Shown: positions 1 to 9,391, numbered from the stretch's first letter. The stretch is DNA of 64,000 bases from Tabrizicola sp. (GCA_016792685.1 JAEULQ010000116.1:31026-95025); one strand, 5' to 3'. Numbers and translations are program-made. Notes: generated by a model from the sequence alone, not told the origin.

Positions 1-225
1 AACCACCATCAAAAGGTCGATGTCCAGCCGATGGTCATGCCAAAGCTCGGCCAGCGCGGTCCGCAAGGGCGGCAAGCCGCCGGTCAGATAGGCAGCCCCA
101 AGGGCGGCCCAGACCAGACCGACCGGTAAAGGCTGAAGGAAGGCATCCAGCGTCGCAATCCCAAGCCCGATCCAGCACAGCAAGGTCAGATAAAGCTCGG
201 CGCCGTCATCTTCCGTCTCGGTCAT
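1..225 (-). CDS. Heavy-metal P-type ATPase, N-terminal fragment (runs off window)
   Basis: The reverse strand is open from an ATG at 225 to the window edge, giving 75 codons. The protein starts MTETEDDGAELYL, has two hydrophobic segments, and then reads HDHRLDIDLLMVV, the stretch typical of the first transmembrane block of CadA/ZntA/CopA-type P1B ATPases. No N-terminal heavy-metal-associated CxxC domain precedes the membrane part. By family it would pump a soft metal cation out of the cytoplasm; the metal cannot be told because the CPx, DKTGT and later motifs lie outside the window. It is divergent from alanine racemase, with 114 bp between the two starts. Confidence 0.7.
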   Translation of the reverse strand, partial: MTETEDDGAELYLTLLCWIGLGIATLDAFLQPLPVGLVWAALGAAYLTGGLPPLRTALAELWHDHRLDIDLLMVV

Positions 226-339
226 GCTCTCCCCCGGGGCCTACCCGCCCACAGTTGCGCGGGAACCCGCCCGGGGGCAAGGGCCGCCCATCCGGATGTT
301 TCCGCTTGACCCTGCCCACTGCTGCGGCAAAACAGCCGC

Positions 340-1389
340 ATGGCCACAGCGACCCTCACGATTGATCTTGATGCCATTGCGGCCAACTGGCGCGCCCTTG
401 ACCGGCTTTCGGCGGCAAGCGTGCAAACGGCGGCGGTGGTCAAGGCGGATGCCTACGGCCTGGGTGTCGCCAGGGTCGCGCGGGCACTGGCACGGGCCGG
501 AGCGCGCAGGTTCTTCGTCGCCTGCGCGGAAGAAGGCGCCGAGCTTCGCCAGGCACTGGGACCGGGACCGCAGATATCCATCCTGACCGGCCATATGCCC
601 GGCGACACCGAGATGATCCACGATCTCGACCTGACACCGATGCTGAACAGCCTCGAGCAGATCACCCGGCACCTGGAATCGCTTCCGGGCCATCCCTTCG
701 GTGTCCAGCTTGATACCGGCATGAACCGGCTTGGCGTCGAGATGCTGGAATGGCAGGCCGTCGCGCCAATTCTCGTCGATGCGGGCCCCGAACTCCTGAT
801 GAGCCATCTCGCCTGCGCCGACGAGCCCGATCATCCGGCAAACGAGGCGCAGCTCAAGGCCTTCCATGAGATGACCGACGGCACGGGCCTGCCGCGCAGC
901 TTTGCAGCTACCGGGGGCATCCTCCTTGGCCCCCGCTATCACTTCGACCTGACCCGCCCCGGCGTCGGCCTTTATGGCGGCCGCCCGCATGAGGCTGCGA
1001 TTCCGGCCGTCAGCCTGTCGCTTCCCGTGATCCAGACCCGCGAGGTCGAGCCGGGCGAAACCGTGGGCTACGGATGTTCCTGGACCGCCGAGAAGCCGTC
1101 GATCATTGCCACACTTGCGGGCGGCTATGCCGATGGGTTGCCCCGCACTTTGTCGAACAAGGCGCGGCTCTGGGACGGCGACACCCCCTGCCCGCTTGTC
1201 GGCCGCGTCTCGATGGACCTGATCACCGTCGACGTCACCCATCTGCCCGAAGTCCCCCGCAGCCTCGATATCCTCGGGCCGAACCAGTCGGTCGATGATC
1301 TGGCGGATGAGGCGGGCACCATCGGCTACGAAATCCTGACCTCCCTCGGCCCCCGTTACACCCGCCGCTATCAGGAGCGACCCGCATGA
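340..1389 (+). CDS. alr: Alanine racemase
   Basis: This cytoplasmic PLP enzyme interconverts L- and D-alanine for peptidoglycan. The 349-residue length is normal. The PLP-binding lysine is Lys35 in [11 protein letters not shown], and the second catalytic base is the tyrosine near residue 244 in VGYGCSW. The C-terminal beta domain has the usual GRVSMDL and [11 protein letters not shown] stretches. The ATG at 340 gives the family's usual N-terminus ([16 protein letters not shown]), although the ribosome-binding site before it is weak. The stop overlaps the next start (ATGA), so it is probably cotranslated with the mlaE-mlaF pair. Confidence 0.95.
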   Translation: MATATLTIDLDAIAANWRALDRLSAASVQTAAVVKADAYGLGVARVARALARAGARRFFVACAEEGAELRQALGPGPQISILTGHMPGDTEMIHDLDLTPMLNSLEQITRHLESLPGHPFGVQLDTGMNRLGVEMLEWQAVAPILVDAGPELLMSHLACADEPDHPANEAQLKAFHEMTDGTGLPRSFAATGGILLGPRYHFDLTRPGVGLYGGRPHEAAIPAVSLSLPVIQTREVEPGETVGYGCSWTAEKPSIIATLAGGYADGLPRTLSNKARLWDGDTPCPLVGRVSMDLITVDVTHLPEVPRSLDILGPNQSVDDLADEAGTIGYEILTSLGPRYTRRYQERPA

Positions 1390-2165
1390 TCGCCAAGGCG
1401 CTGGCTGCCCTTGGCCGCCCGGTCCTGCTGGCCATCGCAGCCGTGGGCCGAGTAACCCTTTTCGCAGGCGCCATCCTTGGCCATATCCTGCGCCCGCCCT
1501 TCTACCTGCGCGAGCTTGGGGCGTGCCTTCTGCAGATCGGCTGGTACTCGCTCCCCGTCGTGGGCCTGACCGCGATCTTCACTGGTGGCGCGCTCGCCTT
1601 GCAAATCTACGCCGGCGGAGCCCGGTTCAATGCCGAGGCCGTCGTCCCCTCCATCGTCGCCATCGGCATGACCCGTGAGCTTGGCCCCGTCCTCGGCGGC
1701 CTCATGGTCGCGGCCCGGGTCGCAAGCTCCATCGCCGCCGAGATCGGCACGATGAAGGTCACCGAACAGATCGACGCGCTTGTGACCCTGTCCACCAACC
1801 CGCTGAAATACCTTGCCGTCCCCCGAGTCGTCGCCGCCACCCTCTCGATGCCCGTCCTTGTGGCCACCGGCGACGCCATCGGCATCATGGGCGGCTGGCT
1901 TGTCGGCATCACCCGGCTCGACTTCAACTCGGCCACCTACCTCAAGAACACCGTCGATTTTCTTGAGGCCTGGGACGTCGGCTCAGGCCTAGTCAAAGGC
2001 GCGGTCTTCGGCTTCATCGTGGCGCTCATGGGTTGCTACCACGGCATGAACTCGGCCCGTGGCGCCCAAGGCGTGGGGGCCGCAACCAAGTCTGCCGTGG
2101 TATCCGCAAGCGTGCTGATCCTCGCGGCCAACTACCTTCTGACCGAGGTCTTTTTCACCTCATGA
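1386..2165 (+). CDS. mlaE: MlaE-family ABC transporter permease
   Basis: This is an inner-membrane permease of the MlaE/YrbE (TIGR00056, DUF140) family, 259 residues, the usual length. The conserved central run with [19 protein letters not shown] and the EQIDAL segment are clear, and about five hydrophobic helices can be seen. In the Mla system the permease works with an ATPase (the next gene) and an Mce-domain MlaD protein to move phospholipids between outer and inner membranes. The start overlaps the alr stop by 4 bp (ATGA), and its own stop overlaps mlaF in the same way. No MlaD, MlaC or MlaB gene follows; an MlaD-type gene is found 58 kb away. Confidence 0.9.
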   Translation: MIAKALAALGRPVLLAIAAVGRVTLFAGAILGHILRPPFYLRELGACLLQIGWYSLPVVGLTAIFTGGALALQIYAGGARFNAEAVVPSIVAIGMTRELGPVLGGLMVAARVASSIAAEIGTMKVTEQIDALVTLSTNPLKYLAVPRVVAATLSMPVLVATGDAIGIMGGWLVGITRLDFNSATYLKNTVDFLEAWDVGSGLVKGAVFGFIVALMGCYHGMNSARGAQGVGAATKSAVVSASVLILAANYLLTEVFFTS

Positions 2166-2908
2166 TCACGCTTACCGATGTCCACAAGGCCTTCGGGGCC
2201 AACCGGGTGCTGCAGGGGGTGAATCTCACGATTCAGTCGGGCAGCTCCATGGTGATCATCGGCGGCTCGGGCACCGGCAAATCGGTGCTTTTGAAATGCA
2301 TCCTCGGTCTCGTCCGCCCCGACAGCGGCACGATCACGCTTGACGGCCAGGACGTGACCAAGACCGACCGCGACGCCTTCCTTGCCCGCTTCGGCATGCT
2401 CTTCCAGGGCGGCGCACTCTTCGACTCCTTGCGGGTCTGGGAAAACGTCGCCTTCCGCCTTCTTCGCGGCCCGAAGGCCCTGCCGAAACCCGAGGCCCGC
2501 GAGCTTGCGATCGAAAAACTCCGCCGCGTGGGCCTCAAACCCGAAGTGGCCGACCTCTACCCCGCCGAGCTTTCCGGCGGCATGCAGAAACGCGTCGGCC
2601 TCGCCCGCGCCATCGCAGCCTCGCCCGAGATCATCTTCTTCGACGAACCCACCACTGGCCTTGACCCGATCATGGCCGGCGTGATCAACGAACTCATCCG
2701 CGAGATCGTGACCGAGATGGGTGCCACCGCCATGACCATCACCCACGACATGTCCTCGGTCCGCGCCATCGCCGACAATGTCGCGATGCTGCATGGTGGG
2801 GTGATCCGCTGGACCGGGCCGGTCAGCGAAATGGACGCAACGTCAGATGCTTACGTCCAACAGTTCATCCACGGCCGCGCGGATGGACCGATTGAGAGTG
2901 TGCGATGA
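2162..2908 (+). CDS. mlaF: MlaF-type ABC transporter ATP-binding protein
   Basis: This cytoplasmic ATPase, 248 residues, powers the MlaE permease. Walker A is GGSGTGKS at residues 34-41, the Q-loop region reads MLFQGGALFDSL, the signature is LSGGMQKR near residue 138, and Walker B is EIIFFDEP, followed by the conserved TTGLDP and THD. GGALFDSL after the Q-loop is typical of the MlaF/TTG2A subfamily. The ATG at 2162 is chosen because it overlaps the mlaE stop (ATGA) and gives the canonical N-terminus; reading further upstream in frame only re-reads the end of mlaE. Confidence 0.93.
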   Translation: MITLTDVHKAFGANRVLQGVNLTIQSGSSMVIIGGSGTGKSVLLKCILGLVRPDSGTITLDGQDVTKTDRDAFLARFGMLFQGGALFDSLRVWENVAFRLLRGPKALPKPEARELAIEKLRRVGLKPEVADLYPAELSGGMQKRVGLARAIAASPEIIFFDEPTTGLDPIMAGVINELIREIVTEMGATAMTITHDMSSVRAIADNVAMLHGGVIRWTGPVSEMDATSDAYVQQFIHGRADGPIESVR

Positions 2909-3018
2909 CCGGTCAGGATTGCCGGAATTGCCGCCTGCTCAAGATCAGACTATCCCACGGGAAGCTTCAAGGGCGTGAAACACTCCTGCCCGCTGCCAGC
3001 AAGGAAGCCCTAGGTTGA
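2905..3018 (+). CDS. Possible 37-residue coupled ORF between mlaF and the PqiA-like gene
   Basis: A 37-codon frame starts at an ATG that overlaps the mlaF stop (ATGA at 2905-2908) and ends at a TGA that overlaps the TTG start of the next gene (TTGA at 3015-3018). The peptide contains a CRNC motif near its N-terminus and is basic; I recognise no family. The exact overlap at both ends suggests that it at least carries ribosomes from mlaF to the next gene. It may be only a translated linker and not a functional protein, and base composition alone does not settle this. Confidence 0.3.
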   Translation: MTGQDCRNCRLLKIRLSHGKLQGRETLLPAASKEALG

Positions 3019-3440
3019 AATACCTGAACCTCGCCCTCCTCATCCTCTTTCCCATCGCCTGGTTCGCGCCGCTCCTCCGGGCCGCCCTCCTGCCGATCTT
3101 CGGGATGGACGAGATCAGCGTCATCACCGGCCTCCAATCCTTGTGGGAATCCGATGCGGTCCTGGCCCTTCTCGTCACCTTCCTTGCGATCTTCGCTCCC
3201 TATGCCAAGACAATCGGCCTTGCGCTCCTGCACTGGAATCTGCTCAGCCCGAAGACCCTTCCCACGCTGGAAGTGCTCGGCAAGCTTGCCATGGCCGATG
3301 TCTTCCTGATCGCGCTCTACATCGTGATCGTGAAGGGCGCAGGCTACGTCACGATCGAGACCGCATGGGGCCTCTACCTCTTCAGCGCCTGCATCCTCAC
3401 GTCCATCCTGATTTCCTGGAAGTCGAAACCCCACGCCTGA
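3015..3440 (+). CDS. PqiA-like integral membrane protein (paraquat-inducible protein A family)
   Basis: The 141-residue protein has four hydrophobic segments and matches the PqiA fold repeat: ISVITGLQSLWESD, then LAIFAPYAKTIGL, then VLGKLAMADVFLIALYIVIVK and ETAWGLYLF. It corresponds to one half of the two-repeat enterobacterial PqiA and lacks zinc-ribbon cysteines. PqiA proteins act with MCE-domain proteins in lipid or envelope traffic, which fits its place after mlaE-mlaF. The start is a TTG at 3015 overlapping the stop of the small ORF before it. The start is less sure than the family. Confidence 0.8.
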   Translation: MKYLNLALLILFPIAWFAPLLRAALLPIFGMDEISVITGLQSLWESDAVLALLVTFLAIFAPYAKTIGLALLHWNLLSPKTLPTLEVLGKLAMADVFLIALYIVIVKGAGYVTIETAWGLYLFSACILTSILISWKSKPHA

Positions 3441-3498
3441 GCCGCGTGCCGGTTCCGAATGCGAAACCGAACCTTCGTCCTTCAGACCTGCGCGTGGC

Positions 3499-4113
3499 TC
3501 AGTCCGCGAAGATCGCCTCGAATTCCGGCGGGATATCCGCAACCGGGATTCGCCGAAGATCATAGGTCACGGTCCCCATGGGCGGCGGCAAATCAACAAA
3601 CATCTGCAGGCTGTCACCGGAACAGGCATAGCGCATGGCCGGGGTGAACCCCGAACCGCCAGCCACCACCGGGGCGGCAGCCCCGCCACCCTCACCCTCT
3701 ATCGACATGACGCCCCAGCCGCCGGACAGGCTGCAAAAGGCCAAATCCTCGGTCCCGGAGGTGGAAAAGTACCCTGTCCCGCCCGAAGCCTGCAGATTGG
3801 CGGTGAATTCCGCGATGAAGCCGCTGTCGGAAAGGATCGCCGCATCTGCCGCCGCAGCCATCGGCGACGTGATGAAATGGCCATCGGCGCCGATCCGGAT
3901 GAACAGGTTTTGGCCCGAACCAGGCCGCCCGCTTGCCCAGACATTCTCGGGCAGCTGGGCGAACATCTGGTTCATCCGCTCTTCCATGTCATTCTCGCCC
4001 GTCCAAGTGCCGACCATGCAGGACGGAACAGCACCGCGGGCGTCCGCGGCACACATCTGTTGTGCCAGGGCAGGACTGGAAAGAAACAGAAGCACCACCA
4101 GGCTCTTACACAT
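3499..4113 (-). CDS. Secreted protein of unknown function
   Basis: The 204-residue protein starts with a clear signal peptide (MCKSLVVLLFLSSPALAQ, cleavage probable after SPALA-Q), so it is expected in the periplasm. The mature part has several cysteines (in QQMCAADARG, AVPSCM, LAFCSL and RYACSG) that could form two disulfides, a GTWTGEND stretch that looks like a lipocalin-like or DUF-type beta-barrel opening, and a glycine/alanine-rich loop. I do not recognise the family with confidence. It is convergent with the PqiA-like gene and divergent from radA, and appears to be a single-gene unit. Confidence 0.75.
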   Translation of the reverse strand: MCKSLVVLLFLSSPALAQQMCAADARGAVPSCMVGTWTGENDMEERMNQMFAQLPENVWASGRPGSGQNLFIRIGADGHFITSPMAAAADAAILSDSGFIAEFTANLQASGGTGYFSTSGTEDLAFCSLSGGWGVMSIEGEGGGAAAPVVAGGSGFTPAMRYACSGDSLQMFVDLPPPMGTVTYDLRRIPVADIPPEFEAIFAD

Positions 4114-4275
4114 CTACACCTCCGTTCTCGGCATCTTGGCGCGTCAGATGCTGCCACAGCTTGTGCCGTTGCGGCAAATCCCAAGATTCATGGGGTTATC
4201 CTCGGTTCCCGCGCTTCGACGCCCGCCAATCGGCTGCCTTGATGCTGCCAAACATTCCGGGCAGTGTCGCGTCCC

Positions 4276-5631
4276 ATGAAACAGACTGCCTCTTTCACCT
4301 GTACTGTCTGCGGCGCGGCCTATCGCAAGTGGACCGGCAAATGTGACGCATGCGGCGGGTGGAACACGGTTGTCGAAGAGGCACCGCTCTCCACCGGCCC
4401 GAAATCGCTTGGGGCGAAGGGACGGGTCATCCCACTGTCCGACCTCGCGACCGAAGAGGCCCCGCCGCCGCGCGCGTCTTCCGGCATTGATGAACTCGAC
4501 CGGGTCCTCGGCGGCGGGCTGGTTCCGGCCTCGGCGATCCTCGTGGGCGGCGATCCCGGCATCGGCAAATCCACACTTCTGTTGCAGGCCGCTGCAAGTT
4601 TCGCCCGCAAGGGTCTGAAATGTCTCTATATCTCGGGGGAAGAGGCGTCAGCCCAGGTCCGCATGCGCGCGCAGCGGCTGGGGCTGACCGATGCGGCAGT
4701 CGGCCTTGGGGCCGAAACGAACCTGCGCGACATCCTCACCACACTAGATGCCGAGCGGCCCGCCCTGGCGATCATCGATTCGATCCAGACCATGTGGCTC
4801 GACCAGGTCGAGGCGGCACCCGGCTCGGTCTCACAGGTCCGCGCCGCCGCGCATGAGCTGGTGACCTTCGCCAAACGCCGGGGTGTGGCGGTGATCCTTG
4901 TCGGCCACGTCACCAAGGACGGCCAGATCGCCGGTCCCCGCGTGGTCGAGCACATGGTCGACACCGTCCTCTACTTCGAGGGCGAGCGCGGCCACCAGTT
5001 CCGCATCCTGCGCGCGGTCAAGAACCGCTTTGGTCCAGCCGACGAAATCGGCGTCTTCGAGATGACCGGCGGCGGGTTGGCCCAGGTTCCCAACCCCTCG
5101 GCCCTGTTCCTTGCCAACCGCGACCAGCCTGCTCCGGGCTCGGCGGTCTTTGCCGGAATCGAGGGGACGCGGCCCGTCCTGACCGAAATCCAGGCCTTGG
5201 TCGCGCCTTCGACCCTGGCCAGCCCGCGCCGCACCGTCGTCGGGCTCGATTCCGGCCGGGTCTCGACCATCCTCGCCGTGCTCGAAGCACGTTGCGGCAT
5301 TCCCTTCGCCGGACTTGACGTCTTTCTGAACGTCGCCGGCGGTCTGCGTGTCAGCGAACCGGCCGCCGATCTGGCGGTCGCGGGGGCGCTTTTGTCGGCC
5401 CGCGAGGACATCGCGATCCCGCCCGACATGGTGCTTTTCGGAGAAATCAGCCTATCGGGCGCCCTGCGCCCGGTGGGGCAGACGGAAAACAGGTTGAAAG
5501 AAGCCTCGAAACTTGGTTTCTCACAGGCAACTGTACCCTCCCATTCGAAGATCGAGGGGGCGACAGGTCTGACGGTCCGGCAGATGCCCGACCTGACGGC
5601 GTTTGTGGGCGAAATGTTCGGGGCAGGATAA
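4276..5631 (+). CDS. radA: DNA repair protein RadA
   Basis: This RecA-like ATPase stimulates branch migration in recombination. It has a C4 zinc finger at Cys9/12/23/26 (CTVCG and CDACGGWN), a Walker A GGDPGIGKS near residue 92, the RadA-specific KNRFG motif near residue 248, and a C-terminal Lon-protease-like domain without its catalytic pair. With the ATG at 4276 it is 451 residues; a GTG at 4264 would add four residues and cannot be excluded, as neither has a strong ribosome-binding site. The gene opens the radA-cvpA-purF block common in alphaproteobacteria. Confidence 0.95.
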   Translation: MKQTASFTCTVCGAAYRKWTGKCDACGGWNTVVEEAPLSTGPKSLGAKGRVIPLSDLATEEAPPPRASSGIDELDRVLGGGLVPASAILVGGDPGIGKSTLLLQAAASFARKGLKCLYISGEEASAQVRMRAQRLGLTDAAVGLGAETNLRDILTTLDAERPALAIIDSIQTMWLDQVEAAPGSVSQVRAAAHELVTFAKRRGVAVILVGHVTKDGQIAGPRVVEHMVDTVLYFEGERGHQFRILRAVKNRFGPADEIGVFEMTGGGLAQVPNPSALFLANRDQPAPGSAVFAGIEGTRPVLTEIQALVAPSTLASPRRTVVGLDSGRVSTILAVLEARCGIPFAGLDVFLNVAGGLRVSEPAADLAVAGALLSAREDIAIPPDMVLFGEISLSGALRPVGQTENRLKEASKLGFSQATVPSHSKIEGATGLTVRQMPDLTAFVGEMFGAG

Positions 5632-5665
5632 GCCTTTGCAAAAGAATGGAATGGGGACGTAACCG

Positions 5666-6280
5666 ATGGAAAACCTGACCGCAGTCGATGGTGGTGCGGC
5701 GCTCATCATCATCATTTCGGCCATTCTCGCCTTCTCGCGCGGTCTGGTTCGGGAACTCATGGCGATCCTCGGCTGGATCGGTGCGGCCATCGCCGCCTAC
5801 TACTTCGCCCCAGGCGTCCAGCCGCTGGTCAAGGAACTGCCGGTCGTGGGCGAGTTCCTGTCCGACAGCTGCGAGCTTTCGGTGGTCGCGGCCTTCGCAG
5901 GCGTCTTCGTCGTGGGCCTGATCGTCGCCGCCCTCTTCACACCCCTCTTCTCCGGCGCCGTCCAGCGCTCCGCCCTTGGCGGGATCGACCAGGCGCTCGG
6001 CTTCCTCTTCGGGGCGGCGCGCGGGGTTCTCTTGATCGCCATCGCCTTCATCGTCTACGACCGTGTGCTGTCCGACCAGTCGATCGCGATGATCGACGAA
6101 AGCCGCACGGCGCTGGTCTTTGCCAATTTCCAGGCCCAGATCGATGAAAACATCCCTTCGGACGCGCCCGGCTGGATCGTCGATCGCTACAACGATCTGA
6201 CCAATGTCTGCGCCACCGGGGCTGCGCCCACCGTCGAACCGGCCGCACCGGAGACCGAGGCTCCGGCCACAAACCCCTGA
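5666..6280 (+). CDS. cvpA: CvpA family inner-membrane protein
   Basis: The 204-residue protein has four transmembrane segments and the CvpA hallmarks: ILAFSRGLVRELMAILGWIG early on and a GGIDQALGFLFGAARGVLLI segment in the middle. CvpA was named for colicin V production in E. coli and is placed next to purF there too; its role is envelope-related and poorly defined. The C-terminal 30 residues are Ala/Pro/Glu-rich and probably disordered. It lies 34 bp after radA and 85 bp before purF, so cotranscription with one or both is likely. Confidence 0.9.
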   Translation: MENLTAVDGGAALIIIISAILAFSRGLVRELMAILGWIGAAIAAYYFAPGVQPLVKELPVVGEFLSDSCELSVVAAFAGVFVVGLIVAALFTPLFSGAVQRSALGGIDQALGFLFGAARGVLLIAIAFIVYDRVLSDQSIAMIDESRTALVFANFQAQIDENIPSDAPGWIVDRYNDLTNVCATGAAPTVEPAAPETEAPATNP

Positions 6281-6365
6281 TCCGATCCCGATAGCGTTTC
6301 GGGGCGTGACAGCCCCGGCCCGCTGCCGTAAACACCCGGCAACGCCAGGTACAGGATTCGGACGC

Positions 6366-7829
6366 ATGGCCCCTTTCCGCTCACACCCCTTCGATGATGA
6401 CAAGCTGAAGGAGGAATGCGGAATTTTCGGCGTGGTCGGTGTGGCAGACGCATCGAACTTCGTGGCGCTTGGCCTGCATGCCTTGCAGCACCGGGGTCAG
6501 GAAGCCGGCGGTATCGTCGCCTATCACCCCGACCAGGGCTTCAACTCGGCCCGCCGCTTTGGCTATGTCCGCGACAACTTCACCAAGCCTGACGTGATGG
6601 ACACGCTGCCGGGCAGCCTTGCCATCGGCCATGTCCGCTATTCGACCGCCGGATCGAAGGGCGCAACCGCCATCCGCGACGTCCAGCCCTTCTTTGGCGA
6701 ATTCTCGATGGGTGGCTGCGCCATCGCGCACAACGGCAACCTGACCAACGCCGCCGCCCTTCGCCGCGAACTGATCGAGCGCGGCTCGATCTTCCAGTCC
6801 TCCTCGGACAGCGAATGCATCATCCACCTGATGGCCCGCTCGATCCAGAAGACCCTGGCCGAACGGATCAAGGACGCGCTGCGCCGGGTCGAGGGGGCCT
6901 TTTCGGTCGTGGCCATGACCCGGACCAAGCTCATTGGAGTTCGCGACCCCCTGGGCGTGCGCCCGCTGGTTCTGGGCCGGATCGGCGACAGCGGCTGGGC
7001 GCTCAGTTCCGAAACCTGCGGTCTTGACATCATCGGGGCAGATTTCGTCCGCGAGATCGAGCCGGGCGAGATGGTGGTGATCGAGGGCAACAAGGTCGAG
7101 ACGACCCGCCCCTTCACCCCCGCCAAGTCGCGCTTCTGCATCTTCGAGAACGTCTATTTCTCCCGTCCCGACAGCATCATCGGTGGCCGCTCGGTCTATG
7201 AAACCCGTCGGCAGATCGGCGTCGAACTTGCGCGCGAGGCTCCGGTTGATGCCGACCTCGTCTGCCCCGTCCCAGACAGCGGAACGCCCGCGGCCATCGG
7301 CTACAGCCAGGAATCGGGCATTCCCTACGCGATGGGCATCATCCGCAACCAGTACATGGGCCGGACCTTCATCGAGCCCACCGACCACATCCGCAACATG
7401 GGCGTGCGACTGAAGCTCAACGTCAACCGCGCGCTCATCAAGGGCAAGCGGGTGATCCTGGTCGACGACTCGGTCGTGCGCGGCACCACCAGCCGCAAGA
7501 TCAAGGACATGATCCTTGAAGCAGGCGCCGCCGAGGTCCACTTCCGCATCGCCTCGCCCCCCACGGCCTGGCCCTGCTTCTACGGCGTCGACACCCCGGA
7601 ACGCTCGAAACTCCTCGCCGCGACAATGAGCGAGGACGAGATGCGCGACTGGATCGGCGTCGACAGCCTGAAATTCATCTCGCTCGACGGCCTCTACCGC
7701 GCCGCAGGCGAGGCGCAAGGCCGCGACCCTGCGGCACCCAAGTTCTGCGACGCCTGTTTCTCGGGCGACTACCCCGTGGCCCCTTCCGACAAGATCGAGG
7801 AAGGCTTCCAGATGAAGGCCGCGGAGTGA
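6366..7829 (+). CDS. purF: Amidophosphoribosyltransferase
   Basis: PurF makes 5-phosphoribosylamine from PRPP and glutamine, the first step of purine synthesis. It is 487 residues. The N-terminal nucleophile is Cys18 in EECGIFGVVG, after a 17-residue propeptide that would be removed. The glutaminase region has HVRYSTAGS and HNGNLTN, and the phosphoribosyltransferase PRPP loop is VILVDDSVVRGTTS near residue 363. The ATG at 6366 gives the usual propeptide; earlier in-frame starts would extend into cvpA. The stop overlaps the next start (GTGA at 7826-7829). Confidence 0.96.
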   Translation: MAPFRSHPFDDDKLKEECGIFGVVGVADASNFVALGLHALQHRGQEAGGIVAYHPDQGFNSARRFGYVRDNFTKPDVMDTLPGSLAIGHVRYSTAGSKGATAIRDVQPFFGEFSMGGCAIAHNGNLTNAAALRRELIERGSIFQSSSDSECIIHLMARSIQKTLAERIKDALRRVEGAFSVVAMTRTKLIGVRDPLGVRPLVLGRIGDSGWALSSETCGLDIIGADFVREIEPGEMVVIEGNKVETTRPFTPAKSRFCIFENVYFSRPDSIIGGRSVYETRRQIGVELAREAPVDADLVCPVPDSGTPAAIGYSQESGIPYAMGIIRNQYMGRTFIEPTDHIRNMGVRLKLNVNRALIKGKRVILVDDSVVRGTTSRKIKDMILEAGAAEVHFRIASPPTAWPCFYGVDTPERSKLLAATMSEDEMRDWIGVDSLKFISLDGLYRAAGEAQGRDPAAPKFCDACFSGDYPVAPSDKIEEGFQMKAAE

Positions 7830-9019
7830 GTCGCTGGCCGTTCCCCTTCGGCTCAAGCGCCAAACCACTTCCTCCGCATCCGGACCGTGCCGAATACCTG
7901 GCCATCGCAGAAAAGCTGATGCAGCCATTTCTTGCTGCCCCCGCGGGCAATATCCGCGCGGTCATGCCGATCGACATGCCCACGGGCGGCCAGGCCAAGC
8001 TGCGGGGCACTGGGCCCCTTGAAGGGCTTTGCAGGATGATCGCGGGCATTGCCCCCGCGCTCGAAGCCCGGGTTCTGGACTACACCCCTTGGCACCGCAT
8101 GCTCGCCGTCGCATTCGATCCGGCGTCGGACGGCTATCTGGTACGCCCCCAAACCAACCAGACGCTGGTTGAACTGGCACTTCTGGCCCAAGCAATCATC
8201 GCCGCACCGAATGCCTTGTGGAAAACCCTGCCGGAGACGACCCGCACCCACATGCTGTCGGCCTTTGTCGCCTCGCGCAAGCTTCGGCCTTGGCGGAACA
8301 ACTGGCTTCTCTTCGCGGCGATGATCGAGGCCTTGCTGTTCCGGCTTGGTCAAGACTGGGACGCCATGCGTGTCGAATATGCGGTCGAGCAGCATATGGC
8401 CTGGTACAAAGGCGATGGCGTGTACGGCGACGGCGCATCATTCCATGCCGACTACTACAACAGCATCATGATCCATCCACTGATGCTCGACGTCCTTCGG
8501 GTCCTGTCCCCCGAAATGCGAACGCTGAAGCACCATCAGCCGATCGTGCTGGCGCGCGCCCGGCGCTATGCCGAGACACTGGAACGCCTGATCGCACCCG
8601 ATGGGAGTTTTCCTCCCCTGGGTCGTTCGCTGGCCTATCGCTGCGGCCTGTTTCACCTTCTGTCGCGGCTGGCCCTCTACGACCAGCTTCCGCCCAGCCT
8701 GCCTCCGACCCAGATCCGCACGGCGCTCTTGTCGATCGCGCGCCGCACACTTCTGACGCAGGGCAGTTTCGGCCCTGGCGGATGGCTGACCATCGGGCTT
8801 AACGGCAGAGACGTGGAACTTGGAGAGCAATACATCAACTCTGGCAGCGTCTATTTCGCGAGCCTTGTGCTGTTGCCGCTTGGCTTGCCGGAACAACATC
8901 CCTTCTGGGTTGATCCACCGGGGGTCCTGACCCAGACGCGGCTCTGGTCCGAGGCCAATGAGATTCCGCGAGACGCCGCCATGTCAGAGGATGTCGCATC
9001 GCCAAAGAGGTCGCGGTAG
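7826..9019 (+). CDS. DUF2264 domain-containing protein
   Basis: The 397-residue protein matches DUF2264, a family with an alpha/alpha-barrel related to unsaturated glucuronyl hydrolases: LRPWRNNWLLFAAMIEA, YGDGASFHADYYNSIMIHPL and the C-terminal LGEQYINSGSVYFAS are typical. A role in processing an acidic or modified polysaccharide is inferred from distant relatives only. There is no signal peptide, so it should be cytoplasmic. Its GTG start overlaps the purF stop by 4 bp, meaning translation is coupled to a purine gene although no shared function is obvious. The following gene begins at the base right after its stop. Confidence 0.85.
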   Translation: MSRWPFPFGSSAKPLPPHPDRAEYLAIAEKLMQPFLAAPAGNIRAVMPIDMPTGGQAKLRGTGPLEGLCRMIAGIAPALEARVLDYTPWHRMLAVAFDPASDGYLVRPQTNQTLVELALLAQAIIAAPNALWKTLPETTRTHMLSAFVASRKLRPWRNNWLLFAAMIEALLFRLGQDWDAMRVEYAVEQHMAWYKGDGVYGDGASFHADYYNSIMIHPLMLDVLRVLSPEMRTLKHHQPIVLARARRYAETLERLIAPDGSFPPLGRSLAYRCGLFHLLSRLALYDQLPPSLPPTQIRTALLSIARRTLLTQGSFGPGGWLTIGLNGRDVELGEQYINSGSVYFASLVLLPLGLPEQHPFWVDPPGVLTQTRLWSEANEIPRDAAMSEDVASPKRSR

Positions 9020-9391
9020 ATGCGCGCCGCTCCCGTCGACGCCTATCTCGCCGCCTTGCCCGCCGATCAGCGTACCGCTCTCAGCACGCTCCGCACTCGG
9101 CTCGGCGAACTCCTGCCCGACCACATCGAGTGCATGTCCTATGCCATGCCGGGGCTTCGCCAACCGGGGCCCAAGGGCAAGATGGTCGTGGGCTACGCGG
9201 CCTTCGCCCGGCACCTCGGCCTCTACCCCCATTCCGGCACGGTTATTCCGCAGATCGACTGCACGCCGTTCAAGACCTCGAAGTCCGGCGTCCTCTTCAC
9301 CCCCGACCGGCCCTTGCCTGACGCGCTTCTGGAAACCATCATCCGCACCCGCCAGGCCGAGCTTGCTGCGGGGTATGGTCGCAAGGCCTGA
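9020..9391 (+). CDS. DUF1801 domain-containing protein (YdhG-like)
   Basis: The 123-residue protein is a DUF1801 / YdhG-like small globular protein: VDAYLAALPADQRTAL, then ECMSYAMPGLR, YAAFARHLGLYP and a basic FKTSKSGV segment match the family pattern. Relatives in Gram-positives were named frataxin-like iron chaperones, but the function of the proteobacterial members is not established. The ATG sits immediately after the TAG of the DUF2264 gene, so it is presumably coupled to it. Confidence 0.85.
   Translation: MRAAPVDAYLAALPADQRTALSTLRTRLGELLPDHIECMSYAMPGLRQPGPKGKMVVGYAAFARHLGLYPHSGTVIPQIDCTPFKTSKSGVLFTPDRPLPDALLETIIRTRQAELAAGYGRKA

Noticed and set aside
241-1242. 333-codon open frame antisense to alr
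   Set aside because: It is the shadow of a GC-rich gene: the sense frame has all alanine racemase motifs, and the antisense protein shows no domain.
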